In this document: positions 14,127 through 22,324 of the stretch, one piece after another
How positions within the stretch are numbered: position 1 is the first letter of the stretch
How the letters are laid out: every line of letters starts with the position of its first letter
Source of the DNA: Candidatus Limiplasma stercoravium
GTDB taxonomy: Bacteria > Bacillota > Clostridia > Christensenellales > Aristaeellaceae
DNA length: 32,698 nt
Direction of reading: 5' to 3'
Assembly (NCBI GenBank): GCA_018715175.1
Contig: DVME01000078.1
Location: 1 to 32,698 of the forward strand
The notes under the pieces: generated by a model
Told to the model about the DNA's origin: nothing
The model's input: only the letters and a program-made list of their open reading frames with translations
Database searches by the model: none
Translations under genes and position numbers: made by a program

Positions 14127-15311
14127 ATGACCGCATGGTTGATACGCCGGTTTGTCAAAAACGCGCAGGACGTAGAAAACCCTGAAGTTCGCGCGGCCTA
14201 TGGCACCCTGGCCTCAATGACGGGCATCGTGGTCAACCTATGCCTATGCGCGTCCAAGTTCCTGGCCGGGATTCTGACGGGTTCCCTGGCCATTACCGCC
14301 GACGCCGTCAACAACCTGTCCGACGCCGGCGGCAGCATCGTGACGCTGGTGAGCGTACGCCTGGCCAAAAAGCCTGTGGATCAGGAGCATCCCTTTGGCC
14401 ATGGACGCATGGAATACCTTGGCTCCCTGGCCGTGGGCGCGCTGATTGTGCTCATGGGCTTCAGCCTGCTGTGCGACGGGATCAGCGCCATTTTGAACCC
14501 GGAGACGGTGCGCCTGTCCTGGGTGGCGGTGGGCGTGCTGGCAGCGTCGGTGTTAAGCAAGCTGTGGCTTTGGCGCTACTATGGCAAGCTGGGGCAAACG
14601 ATTAACAGCGGCACGCTGGCCGCCGCCGCCAAGGACAGCCTGGGCGACGTGCTTTCCACCGGCGCGGTGCTGCTCAGCGTGGCGGTCTACGCGCTAACGG
14701 ACGTAAGCGTGGACGGCTGGGTGGGCGTGCTGGTGTCCCTGATCGTGCTCAAGGCAGGCCTGGAGGTTTGCCGCGACACGGTGGACCGGCTGCTGGGCGG
14801 CAAGCCCGACCCGGAAAAAATCCGCCGCCTGAGCGCTTTGCTGCTCAGCTATGACGGCATTTTGGGCCTGCACGACTTGGTGCTGCACGACTACGGCCCA
14901 GGCCGCTGCATCGCCTCGGTGCATGCGGAGGTCAGCGCGGACAGCGACATCGTGGCCATACACGAGATCATCGACACCGCCGAGCGCGAGATCGGCCGGA
15001 AAATGCAGATGGCCATTTGCATCCACATGGATCCCATCGTCACCGGCGACGAGCGCACCAACCGCGTGCGCGAACAGATGGCCGACTTTCTGCGCCATAC
15101 GGATCCCGGCCTGAGCCTGCATGACTTTCGCATGGTGCCCGGCGAGGAGACCATCAACCTCATTTTCGACTGCGTGCTCCCCGCCGGCTACAAGGGGCGC
15201 GAAGAGCTGCTCAAGGCCATGCGCGCCTACGCGCTGACCCTGGACAAACGCTACCGGCTGGTGGTCATGTTTGACACGGACTTTACCGCCATGGCCGGAA
15301 AGCGCGGCTGA
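14127..15311 (+). CDS. Cation diffusion facilitator, Mn-type metal exporter
   Basis: CDF proteins export divalent metals in exchange for protons. The 394-aa product starts MTAWLIRRFVKNAQDVENPEVR and has six membrane segments and a C-terminal cytoplasmic domain. The transport-site residues are visible: N62 and D66 in TM2 (NNLSD) and D170 and D174 in TM5 (DSLGD). Zinc CDFs such as YiiP use D...D and H...D, while Mn exporters such as MntE and MneP use N, D, D, D, so Mn export is inferred here. It is about 90 residues longer than YiiP, with a longer C-terminal region. HPFGHGRMEYLGSL (88-101) is the usual CDF loop. The start has GGGAGG 8 nt upstream. It is followed 71 nt later by the LCP gene. Confidence 0.93.
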   Translation: MTAWLIRRFVKNAQDVENPEVRAAYGTLASMTGIVVNLCLCASKFLAGILTGSLAITADAVNNLSDAGGSIVTLVSVRLAKKPVDQEHPFGHGRMEYLGSLAVGALIVLMGFSLLCDGISAILNPETVRLSWVAVGVLAASVLSKLWLWRYYGKLGQTINSGTLAAAAKDSLGDVLSTGAVLLSVAVYALTDVSVDGWVGVLVSLIVLKAGLEVCRDTVDRLLGGKPDPEKIRRLSALLLSYDGILGLHDLVLHDYGPGRCIASVHAEVSADSDIVAIHEIIDTAEREIGRKMQMAICIHMDPIVTGDERTNRVREQMADFLRHTDPGLSLHDFRMVPGEETINLIFDCVLPAGYKGREELLKAMRAYALTLDKRYRLVVMFDTDFTAMAGKRG

Positions 15312-15382
15312 TTTTTCCATCGGCACGAAACGCCCTCTCCCGTGCGTTGGAATCATCAAACGCGCGAGGGAGGAATGCGGTT

Positions 15383-16198
15383 TTGAAACGAGCGCTCAAA
15401 AACCTGGCTGCGCTTTGCTGCGCGGCGCTGATGCTCCTTGGAAGCGCGCGCGCCGAGGCGCTCAACGTGCTTCTCATCGGCTTGGATGGCGACGGGGAGA
15501 CAGGCCGCAGCGACACCATGATGCTTTGCCGCATCGACGAGGAAAGCGGCGAGGTACGCTTAGCGTCGTTTTTGCGCGATTTGTACGTGCGCATTCCCGG
15601 TTACGGGCGCACGCGGCTCAACGCGGCGTATGTATACGGCGGCGCGCCGCTTCTGCGCCAGACGCTGGAGGAATGCTTTGGCGTCACGATCGACCGTTCG
15701 CTCACGGTCAATTTTTCGTTGCTCAAAAGCCTGGTGGACGACATGGGCGGCGTGGAAATCACGCTGACCCAGGCCGAAGCCCGGCATCTGAATGAAACGC
15801 TCGGCGGCGCGCCCGACCTCAAGGAAGGGGCGCAGCTTTTGGACGGGTATCAAGCGCTGAGCTATAGCCGTATCCGCAAAATCGACAGCGACTTTCAGCG
15901 CACCCAGCGCCAGCAAAACGTCATCCGCGCGCTCGTGGAACGCGCCCGAAGCCTGAGTTGGATTTCGCTGGCAAGGCTGGCGGTGCGTTATTTGGGCGAA
16001 GTGGAGACGGATTTGAGCCTGGGCGACTTATCGGCGCTGCTGCCGCTGGCGCGCCAGGCGGATTTGAGCAACCTGCAAAGCGCGCGCGTGCCCTTCGAGG
16101 GCGCCTATGAAGAAGCGGTCATCGACGGCATGCAGGTGCTGGTGCCCGACCTGGAGGCCAACCGCGCGCAGCTGGCGGCGTTTTGGGACGCGCCTTAA
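15383..16198 (+). CDS. LytR-CpsA-Psr (LCP) family cell-wall ligase
   Basis: LCP enzymes transfer glycopolymers such as teichoic acids or capsule from lipid carriers to peptidoglycan at the outer membrane face. The 271-aa product has LCP signatures: NVLLIGLDGDGETGRSDTMML with catalytic-type R42 and D44, SFLRDLYVRIPG with R65, RLNAAYVYGG, DDMGGVEI, and SYSRIRKIDSDFQRTQRQQ. The start is taken as TTG at 15383 because GGGAGG lies 9 nt upstream; the in-frame start at 15347 has no ribosome binding site. The N-terminus reads like a cleavable signal peptide (SARA|EA near residue 24) rather than a permanent anchor. No promoter of its own is evident, so it may share the CDF transcript. Its end overlaps the convergent ArsC-like gene by 4 nt. 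Confidence 0.92.
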   Translation: MKRALKNLAALCCAALMLLGSARAEALNVLLIGLDGDGETGRSDTMMLCRIDEESGEVRLASFLRDLYVRIPGYGRTRLNAAYVYGGAPLLRQTLEECFGVTIDRSLTVNFSLLKSLVDDMGGVEITLTQAEARHLNETLGGAPDLKEGAQLLDGYQALSYSRIRKIDSDFQRTQRQQNVIRALVERARSLSWISLARLAVRYLGEVETDLSLGDLSALLPLARQADLSNLQSARVPFEGAYEEAVIDGMQVLVPDLEANRAQLAAFWDAP

Positions 16199-16542
16199 GC
16201 CTCCTCCACCCAGCGGCGCCACGCCGCCTCGTCCGCGCCCACGGTAACGCGGTTGCCGTTGCGCACGATGGGGCATTTGAGCGCCGCAGGATCGTCCAGG
16301 AGCGCGTCGAGGATGAGGGATTCGTCGCTCATGTGGGCCACGGGGCGCTCCAGCGCCTTGCGGCCTGCGCGATCCACCAGCGCCGCGGCGCCCGCGCTGC
16401 GCGCGAACGTTTCCAGCTCCTTGCGGCCCAGGCGGTGCTTTTGGAGATCCACCACCTGAAAGGGAATGCGCCGCTCCCGGAAAAAGCGCTCGGCCTTGAG
16501 CGCGTCCGGGTTTTTCTTATGGACGTAGATTTGGATGTTCAT
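16195..16542 (-). CDS. ArsC/Spx-like thioredoxin-fold protein lacking the catalytic cysteine
   Basis: The 115-aa product starts MNIQIYVHKKNPDALKAERFFRERRIPFQVVDL, matching the ArsC/Spx family. Its C-terminal block LKCPIVRNGNRVTVG fits the family LL..P.LL..P+V..G....G. Relatives carry a cysteine after the first KK (KKC); here this position is Asn11. The only cysteine is Cys90, so ordinary arsenate-reductase chemistry is not expected. It ends the dnaD-dnaI operon, with its ATG overlapping the dnaI stop (ATGA). Function unknown; an Spx-like regulator or redox-inactive binding protein are possibilities. Confidence 0.82.
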   Translation of the reverse strand: MNIQIYVHKKNPDALKAERFFRERRIPFQVVDLQKHRLGRKELETFARSAGAAALVDRAGRKALERPVAHMSDESLILDALLDDPAALKCPIVRNGNRVTVGADEAAWRRWVEEA

Positions 16543-17537
16543 CCTTCGCGCCCTCCCCGGCGCAGCCGGCGGCGCACGTCGCCGCCTACGAAGGTCAGGC
16601 GCGTGCAGCCCGTTTCATCCAGGAAGCGGCTGGTGACGCGCTCGGTGTAGCGCTCGCGCAGCTCGCTCATGCTCAGGTTGGTGCTGATCACCGTATGCCG
16701 GCCCGCGAGCTGGCGTTCGTTGATCAGCACAAAAAACTGCGTCACGGTGATGTTGTTCATCAGCGGTTCGGTGCCCAAATCGTCGATGAGCAGCAGCGGC
16801 GCGTCCATCAGCGGCGCGGCGGCGTCCTGCGAGTTTTCAAAATACGCCCGGCGCAGGCTGTCAAACATGCGATACGCCGTGACATACAGCGGCAGGTATC
16901 CGCGCGAGGCCACCTCGTGGCCGATGGCGCGCAGCAAAAACGTCTTGCCCAGGCCGCTCTTTCCCATCAGGAGCAGGTCGCGCGTGTCGGTATCGGGATA
17001 GCTTTGCGCATAGGCGCGGCAGATGTTGCGGTTGGCCAGCATCACGCGGCGTTGCACCACGCCGTGTTCGTCCGGCTGGTCGTCAAAGAGCGTTTCGTCG
17101 AAACGCTCGAAGCTCTCGCGTCCGTCCGCCAGGCCGCTGGCCTCCAGCATGCGGCGGTTGAGCTCGGTTTCAAAGCATGCGCACATCCGCCGCGACGGGT
17201 CGTACACATACCCTTCGTCGCGGCAGACCGGGCAGGTGTACACCGGCTGCAAATAGTCCGCGCCCAGGCCGGCTTGAACGAGCAATTCGGCGATGCGCTG
17301 GTTCCATTGGCTCATGCGCTCGGGCAATCCGGCGTTTTGCGCGCGGTCTCCCCCGCCGGAAACAAGCCCCCGGCGCACCCCTTCCATGACCGCGCCGTGG
17401 CGCTGGTCCAGCAGCGCTTGCAGGCCCGGGCACAGCGCGCATGCCCGGCCGCGCCGCTCCAAAAACAGGCCCAGGTTTTCATCGCGGCGCTGCGCGTACT
17501 CCTGTTGCAGTTGCATGATGAGCTGTTCCCTGGTCAC
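16539..17537 (-). CDS. dnaI: DnaI/DnaC-like replicative helicase loader
   Basis: This AAA+ ATPase would load the DnaB-type helicase at replication forks. The 332-aa product has an N-terminal helical region and a zinc-binding segment with CPVC (102-105) and CAC (119-121). Walker A is GKSGLGKT (192-199), Walker B LLLIDD (248-253), and a sensor-1 STN lies near 285. The cysteine cluster ahead of the AAA+ domain is typical of Firmicute DnaI rather than IstB transposition helpers, and no transposase is nearby. The start is GTG at 17537, overlapping the stop of the DnaD-like gene (GTGA). This coupling supports a joint role as loader pair. Confidence 0.92.
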   Translation of the reverse strand: MTREQLIMQLQQEYAQRRDENLGLFLERRGRACALCPGLQALLDQRHGAVMEGVRRGLVSGGGDRAQNAGLPERMSQWNQRIAELLVQAGLGADYLQPVYTCPVCRDEGYVYDPSRRMCACFETELNRRMLEASGLADGRESFERFDETLFDDQPDEHGVVQRRVMLANRNICRAYAQSYPDTDTRDLLLMGKSGLGKTFLLRAIGHEVASRGYLPLYVTAYRMFDSLRRAYFENSQDAAAPLMDAPLLLIDDLGTEPLMNNITVTQFFVLINERQLAGRHTVISTNLSMSELRERYTERVTSRFLDETGCTRLTFVGGDVRRRLRRGGREG

Positions 17538-19018
17538 AGGCGCTTCATCTCCTCCAGCTGTTCCGGGGACAAGCCGTCAAGCTCCGCCGGATCGTATTGG
17601 CGTTGCGCGTACATCTGCTCCTGCACGCGCTTGCCCGGCGCCTTCGCCGCCGGGCTGCGGCGTTCGTTTTCGGCGCGGGCGGCCTGCACGGTCGTAGCCC
17701 CCGCCTCGCGCCAGGTTTCCAGCAAGCGGTTGATGTAGGTCATGGGCTTGGACGCGCCGCGAGCGCATTCGGCCGCGAACGCCATGAGCTCGTCTGACAC
17801 GCCCCATTGCGTTTTCCATTTCACCAACAGCTCGCGGTTGGCCTGCGTGGTGCCGCCCTTGGCCCCCGCGCGCTCCATGAGCCTGCGGATTTGGGCGTCC
17901 AGCTCCGCGACCTTTTCCAGATGCGCCTTAACAGCCTGCGGCGTTTGAAGCCCCTTTTGCTCCCAGGCCGACAATAGCTCCATCACCTTATCCAGCGTGC
18001 GCGAGCGGCTATGCACGGCCACCTCGCGGGCCGCCAGCATGACCACCTCGTGCCCGCCCACGGCCGCCATGTCGTTGTAGAGCGCGCGCATGCCCTCGTC
18101 CACCACCGCCGCGCCCAGGCCCAGGGCGTTGAGCACCTCGCGCACATGCATGGTTTGCTCGTCGCCGCTTTCCAGCGCCGCCATCACGCGGCTTTCGCTG
18201 GTCGCGCCGCCTCCGCAGCGCCGGTAGAGGCCCTCGAGCACCTTGTTGAGATAGCCAAAGGTGGGCGCGCCCTTGGTGGTCTCCCGGCAGGCGGCCAGGA
18301 TGCCCTTGGGCTCAAAGCCCCATTCGCGCGTCCATTTGACGTACAAATCCACCTCGTCGTCCGACGGAGCGCGATGCATGCCCAAGCGGTTAAGCACCTT
18401 TCGCGCGCCGCGCCGCGCCGCCTCGGAACGGCCGAAATACGCCTCGGCGTCCTCCAGGGACGTGATGCGCTGCTGCGCCATCGCCGTGGCCACCTTTTGC
18501 GCCTCCTGAAAGCCAAAGTGAACCCCGCGCGTGGCGATCATATGTTGGATGAGCATGAGCACGACTTCCATCGGCAGATGAAGCTCCTCCACCCATTCGT
18601 AGGCCAGCACGGTCTCGCCCCCGTGCAGCTTGCGCCGCTCGCCAAAGGCCGCGTACACCGCCTGGGCGAACGCCTCGTACGCTTCGTCCGTCGGGGCTTG
18701 CCGGCGCTCCATCAGCGTCTGCTGCACGCTTAAAAACCGGTAGCGCGGCGGCTGGTCGGAGATGCGCTCCACCAGCCGGCAGCGCTCCCAATAGCGCAGC
18801 GCGCGCTGCACTTCCTCGGCGGGAAGCGACAGGGCGCGGGCGGTATCCTCCAAAAGAGCGCCCTCGTCCGGCGAACCGCCGTGGGCGCACATGTAGCCGT
18901 AGAGGTATACCTTCACATGGTTTTCGGGGGCGGTGGGCATATAGTGGCAGATAAAAGCGTTGGGCAGCGCCGTAGCGTCCCACAAAAGGCCGGAGGATGC
19001 GGTTTCAAAGGTCGGCAT
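17534..19018 (-). CDS. DnaD-like replication initiation protein with several DnaD modules
   Basis: The 494-aa product starts MPTFETASSGLLWDATALPNAF. Residues 1-110 look like the winged-helix N-terminal domain of DnaD/DnaB-type primosome proteins. Classical DnaB/DnaD C-terminal modules then recur: about 115-195 (WVEELHLPMEVVLMLIQHM... ITSLEDAEAYFG) and 203-268 (WTREWGFEPKGILAACRETTKGAPTFGYLNKVLEGLY). Weaker copies follow at about 293-372 and 395-450 (WKTQWGVSDELMAFAAECARGASKPMTYINRLLETW). The C-terminal tail is charged. Family members usually have one or two modules and 230-470 residues. The start at 19018 has AAGGGAG 8 nt upstream. The operon with dnaI supports a role in recruiting or loading the replicative helicase. 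Confidence 0.87.
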   Translation of the reverse strand: MPTFETASSGLLWDATALPNAFICHYMPTAPENHVKVYLYGYMCAHGGSPDEGALLEDTARALSLPAEEVQRALRYWERCRLVERISDQPPRYRFLSVQQTLMERRQAPTDEAYEAFAQAVYAAFGERRKLHGGETVLAYEWVEELHLPMEVVLMLIQHMIATRGVHFGFQEAQKVATAMAQQRITSLEDAEAYFGRSEAARRGARKVLNRLGMHRAPSDDEVDLYVKWTREWGFEPKGILAACRETTKGAPTFGYLNKVLEGLYRRCGGGATSESRVMAALESGDEQTMHVREVLNALGLGAAVVDEGMRALYNDMAAVGGHEVVMLAAREVAVHSRSRTLDKVMELLSAWEQKGLQTPQAVKAHLEKVAELDAQIRRLMERAGAKGGTTQANRELLVKWKTQWGVSDELMAFAAECARGASKPMTYINRLLETWREAGATTVQAARAENERRSPAAKAPGKRVQEQMYAQRQYDPAELDGLSPEQLEEMKRL

Positions 19019-19051
19019 GCGGCGCGCTCCCTTCCGTTTTGGGGTGGGCTC

Positions 19052-19080
19052 AGTATAGCACAGTTTTCGAAACTTGAAAA
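19052..19080 (-). promoter_or_regulatory. Promoter of the dnaD-dnaI-arsC-like operon
   Basis: On the minus strand TTTTCA (19075-19080) and TATACT (19052-19057) are separated by 17 bp, 34 nt before the start codon. Confidence 0.7.
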
Positions 19081-19139
19081 GCGAAACGCCGTTCACACAA
19101 AATTCATTTGCGATTTTTACACCGCCGTTTCCCAAGGTA

Positions 19140-19148
19140 TGTTACAAT
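19140..19148 (+). promoter_or_regulatory. Extended -10 promoter of the ABC exporter operon
   Basis: TGT followed by TACAAT (19143-19148) makes an extended -10. No good -35 is seen at the usual distance. The start of the first gene is 42 nt downstream. Confidence 0.55.
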
Positions 19149-19153
19149 AGGGC

Positions 19154-19174
19154 GGGACGGCTGTCGACCGTCCC
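19154..19174 (+). other. Leader hairpin before the ABC exporter operon
   Basis: A 7-bp stem GGGACGG/CCGTCCC with a 7-nt loop lies between the -10 box and the GGGGAGG ribosome binding site (19177-19183). It probably forms at the 5' end of the mRNA and may stabilise it. Confidence 0.5.
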
Positions 19175-19189
19175 CCGGGGAGGTAAGAC

Positions 19190-20113
19190 ATGATCGATAT
19201 CCTTGACGTATCCAAACGCTACGGCAGCGTTCAGGCGCTGAGCAACGTGACCTTACACGCCCAAAAGGGCAGCGTGCTGGGACTGCTGGGGCAAAACGGC
19301 GCGGGCAAGACGACGCTGATGAACATCCTGACCGGCTACCTGGCGCCCACGCAAGGGCGGGTGCTCATTGCCGGGCATGATCCGCTGACAGAGCCGGCCG
19401 AGGCCAAGCGCCACCTGGGGTATCTGCCGGAGCATCCGCCCCTGTACGACGAGATGACCGTGTGCGAGTACCTATGTTTTGCCGCCGAGCTCAAGGGCGT
19501 CGCCGCGCGGGGAATCCGGGCGCATGTGGAGGAAATCATGGAGCTCACGGGGCTGAGCGACATGCGCAAGCGCCTGGTATCCCATCTGAGCAAGGGCTAC
19601 CGGCAGCGGGCTGGCCTGGCCCAAGCCCTGTGCGGCGATCCGGAAGTGCTGGTGCTGGACGAGCCCACCGTCGGCCTGGATCCCAAGCAGATCACCGAAA
19701 TCCGCGCCCTCATCCGCACCCTGTCGGACGGGCGTACCATTGTGTTTTCCTCACACATTCTCAGCGAGGTACAGCAGCTATGCGACCATGTGGTCATCCT
19801 CAACAAAGGCTCCGTGCGGCTGGATCTTCCCTTGGAGCAGGCGCGCGGCGAGGATGTGACCCTGATGGTATGCGTGGCGGCCGCGCCCAAGACCGCCCTT
19901 CCCTGCCTGAAGCGGCTGGACGGCGTGCGCCGCGTGAGCCCTCAGCCTTCGCCAAGCCCCGACCGTACCGCCGCGTTATTGACCTTCCGCGGCGAAAAGG
20001 AGCCGGAGCGCAGGCTGTTCGCGCTGTGCAGCGCCCAGGGCTTGCCCATTGTCCACCTGTCGCGCCAGGAGGACAGCCTGGAGCAAATTTTTCTTAACGC
20101 CATATCCGAATGA
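19190..20113 (+). CDS. ABC exporter ATP-binding protein, GldA-like
   Basis: The 307-aa product is the cytoplasmic ATPase of a four-gene transporter. Walker A is GQNGAGKTT (34-42), the signature is LSKGYRQR (133-140) in place of LSGGQ, and Walker B is LVLDEPT (154-160). LSKGYRQR is typical of the GldA-like subfamily that pairs with GldF/GldG proteins. A C-terminal extension of about 80 residues follows the ATPase core. The start has GGGGAGG 6 nt upstream. The permease gene begins 16 nt downstream. The transported substrate is unknown. Confidence 0.92.
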   Translation: MIDILDVSKRYGSVQALSNVTLHAQKGSVLGLLGQNGAGKTTLMNILTGYLAPTQGRVLIAGHDPLTEPAEAKRHLGYLPEHPPLYDEMTVCEYLCFAAELKGVAARGIRAHVEEIMELTGLSDMRKRLVSHLSKGYRQRAGLAQALCGDPEVLVLDEPTVGLDPKQITEIRALIRTLSDGRTIVFSSHILSEVQQLCDHVVILNKGSVRLDLPLEQARGEDVTLMVCVAAAPKTALPCLKRLDGVRRVSPQPSPSPDRTAALLTFRGEKEPERRLFALCSAQGLPIVHLSRQEDSLEQIFLNAISE

Positions 20114-20129
20114 CAAAGGGGCGAAGCGC

Positions 20130-20849
20130 ATGCGCGTCATTTTCAAACGCGATTTTCTGGCCTATTTCCGCACGCCGGTGGGCTTTGTGTTCATGGGCGT
20201 GTTCCTCAGCCTGGCGGGGTTGGTGTTTTTCCTGTACAACCTCACCTACCTCTCCAGCGACCTGCTGGGTTTCCTATCACAGATGACCACGCTGACGATG
20301 CTGCTGTGTCCCCTGCTGAGCATGCGCCTTATGTGCGAGGAACGCCAAAAGCGCACCGACCAGCTTCTCCTCACAAGCCCGCTTTCCATGGGAGCGCTGG
20401 TTGTGGGCAAGTTTTGCGCCGCCGCCTGCGTCATGCTGCTGACCATCCTGCTCACCAACGTCTACACGCTCATCATCGCCGCCTACGGCACCGTCTACGG
20501 CGGCGAATGGCTGGTGGGATACCTGGGCTTTTCCCTGCAAAGCTTGAGCTTTTTGGCGCTGGACCTGTTCGTCAGCTGCTTTGCCAAAAACCAGCTGACC
20601 GGCGCGATCAGCTCCTTTGGGGCCAATTTCCTGCTGTGGATGGCCGATACCCTCAGCGGAAGCCTCAGCGTGCGATGGCTGAGCGACGCGCTGGATTTCC
20701 TGAGCCTATACGACCGCTATAAGCCCTTCATCCTCGGACAGCTGAGCTATGCAAGCGTGGCGTTCTTCGTGGGCTTTATCGCGGTGTGCCTCGTGGCGGC
20801 CGCGCGCGTGCTGGACGCCCGGCGCTTTTCCCAAGGAGGTGCGGCATGA
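20130..20849 (+). CDS. ABC exporter permease, GldF-like
   Basis: The 239-aa product starts MRVIFKRDFLAYFRTPVGFVFMGVF and has six hydrophobic segments. Its cytosolic loop MRLMCEERQKRTDQLLLTSPLS is the hallmark of ABC-2 type permeases related to GldF/NosY. The start at 20130 has AAAGGGG upstream and is preferred over longer forms overlapping the ATPase gene. Its stop overlaps the next start by 4 nt (ATGA). It would form the membrane channel with the ATPase and the GldG-like protein. Confidence 0.9.
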   Translation: MRVIFKRDFLAYFRTPVGFVFMGVFLSLAGLVFFLYNLTYLSSDLLGFLSQMTTLTMLLCPLLSMRLMCEERQKRTDQLLLTSPLSMGALVVGKFCAAACVMLLTILLTNVYTLIIAAYGTVYGGEWLVGYLGFSLQSLSFLALDLFVSCFAKNQLTGAISSFGANFLLWMADTLSGSLSVRWLSDALDFLSLYDRYKPFILGQLSYASVAFFVGFIAVCLVAAARVLDARRFSQGGAA

Positions 20850-22312
20850 AAAAGCGGTTGCAACGGCTGCGCGAGCGCCTGCGGGAACCCAAATGGCGGC
20901 ATGGGCGCCTGAGCGCCGCGCTGCTGGGCGGGTTTGCGCTCATGTGCATTCTGCTGGTGGTAGGCATCCAGGCGCTGGAGGATCACTACGGCTGGGAACG
21001 GGATCTGAGCTTTAACGCTTACACGACCACCGGCGAGCAGACCCAGGACGTGCTGGAGCGGCTGGAGCGCGAGGTAAACCTGTACCTGCTGTACCAGGGC
21101 ACGGAAGAAGCGGAACTCTGGCAGGTGCTCAAGCGCTATGACGCGCTCAGCCCCCTGGTGACGGCGCAGACGACGGACATCGCGCAAAATCCCGGCTTTT
21201 TGTCCCTCTACGAGGGCGATTCGGATCATACGCCGCAGGCGGGCACGGTGGTGGTGGACTGTCCGGATACGGGACGCTACCGGCTGCTGGACTATACGGA
21301 CTTTCAGACCGTGGGCTACGACATATCGCTGGGCGAATTTGTGGTGGAGGGCCTAGCCTACGAAAAGGAGCTGACCGAGGCCATCGCCTATGTAGCGCAG
21401 GACGACGTGCCCACCATGGGCGTGCTGAGCGGCCATGGCGAGTTGACCCTGGAAGCGCTGGAGGCGATGGTGTCCTTCCTGCGTTCCAACGGATATGACA
21501 GCCGGGAAGTCAGCCTTTTGAGCGGGGACACGCTGGACGGCGTGGACGTGCTGCTGCTGGCCTGCCCGCAAAAGGATCTAACCGACGAGGAAACCCAGGC
21601 CCTTTCCGACTATGCGCAGCAGGGCGGCAGCCTGCTGGTTTTGCGCGACTACACCGACCCGGTGGGCGGCATGCCCAACTACCTTTCCCTCCTGAACAGC
21701 TACGGCGTAACGCCGCTGGAGGGCGTGGTGGTGGCCGGCGCCGAGGACACCGGCAGCTACTACCAAGAGCAGATTTACCTCCTGCCCTACATGCAGGAGC
21801 TGGACATGACCCTAAACCTGTTGTCGGCCGGCATGGACGTGCTGCTCATGCCCGGAGCCTGCGCCTTTGAAACGTCTCAAGCCAACGATAACAGCCTTGC
21901 CGTGGCTGCGGTGCTCAAAACCGGCCCCAACGCCTATGTGCGCAACGTGCAGGACGGCAGCCCCACCATCGACCGCCAGCCCGACGATATCAGCGGCGAG
22001 CTGGCCGTGGCCGTCTACGCCAACCGCATGCACTACAACGGCAACGTCAGCCGCCTTTTCGCCGTGGGCAACAGCACCATGTTTACCGACGAATACGCCT
22101 ACCAGGTTTCCTACGTGGAGGAATTCCTCATCACGCTCATGGGCGAATTAGCGCCCAATGCCACGGCCTCCCTGGACATCATGGTGCCCGCGGCGTTCCG
22201 CCCGGCCATGACCGCGGGAAGCCTCACCGCCGGCGTCGCGCTGGTGGTGGCCCTGCCGCTGGTGATCGTGCTTTTGGCGCTGTGCGTTTTGCTGCCGCGC
22301 CGCAACCGCTAA
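20846..22312 (+). CDS. GldG-like ABC transporter auxiliary protein
   Basis: The 488-aa product has an N-terminal membrane segment (about 24-43) and a large extracytoplasmic domain of the ABC-type auxiliary family. Features include GVLSGHGEL, the segment DVLLLACPQKDLTDEETQALSDYAQQGGSLLVLRD, and a C-terminal membrane segment ending LLPRRNR. GldG of Bacteroidetes has the same layout and belongs to a gliding-motility transporter; relatives in Firmicutes have no known role. AAGGAGG lies 5 nt before the start. It sits between the permease and DUF4340 genes, 12 nt from the latter. Confidence 0.88.
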   Translation: MKKRLQRLRERLREPKWRHGRLSAALLGGFALMCILLVVGIQALEDHYGWERDLSFNAYTTTGEQTQDVLERLEREVNLYLLYQGTEEAELWQVLKRYDALSPLVTAQTTDIAQNPGFLSLYEGDSDHTPQAGTVVVDCPDTGRYRLLDYTDFQTVGYDISLGEFVVEGLAYEKELTEAIAYVAQDDVPTMGVLSGHGELTLEALEAMVSFLRSNGYDSREVSLLSGDTLDGVDVLLLACPQKDLTDEETQALSDYAQQGGSLLVLRDYTDPVGGMPNYLSLLNSYGVTPLEGVVVAGAEDTGSYYQEQIYLLPYMQELDMTLNLLSAGMDVLLMPGACAFETSQANDNSLAVAAVLKTGPNAYVRNVQDGSPTIDRQPDDISGELAVAVYANRMHYNGNVSRLFAVGNSTMFTDEYAYQVSYVEEFLITLMGELAPNATASLDIMVPAAFRPAMTAGSLTAGVALVVALPLVIVLLALCVLLPRRNR

Positions 22313-22324
22313 GGAGGCCCGCCG

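Noticed and set aside
16539-17537. IstB-type transposition helper
   Set aside because: The cysteine cluster and the coupling to a DnaD-like gene indicate DnaI; no transposase or terminal repeats are nearby.
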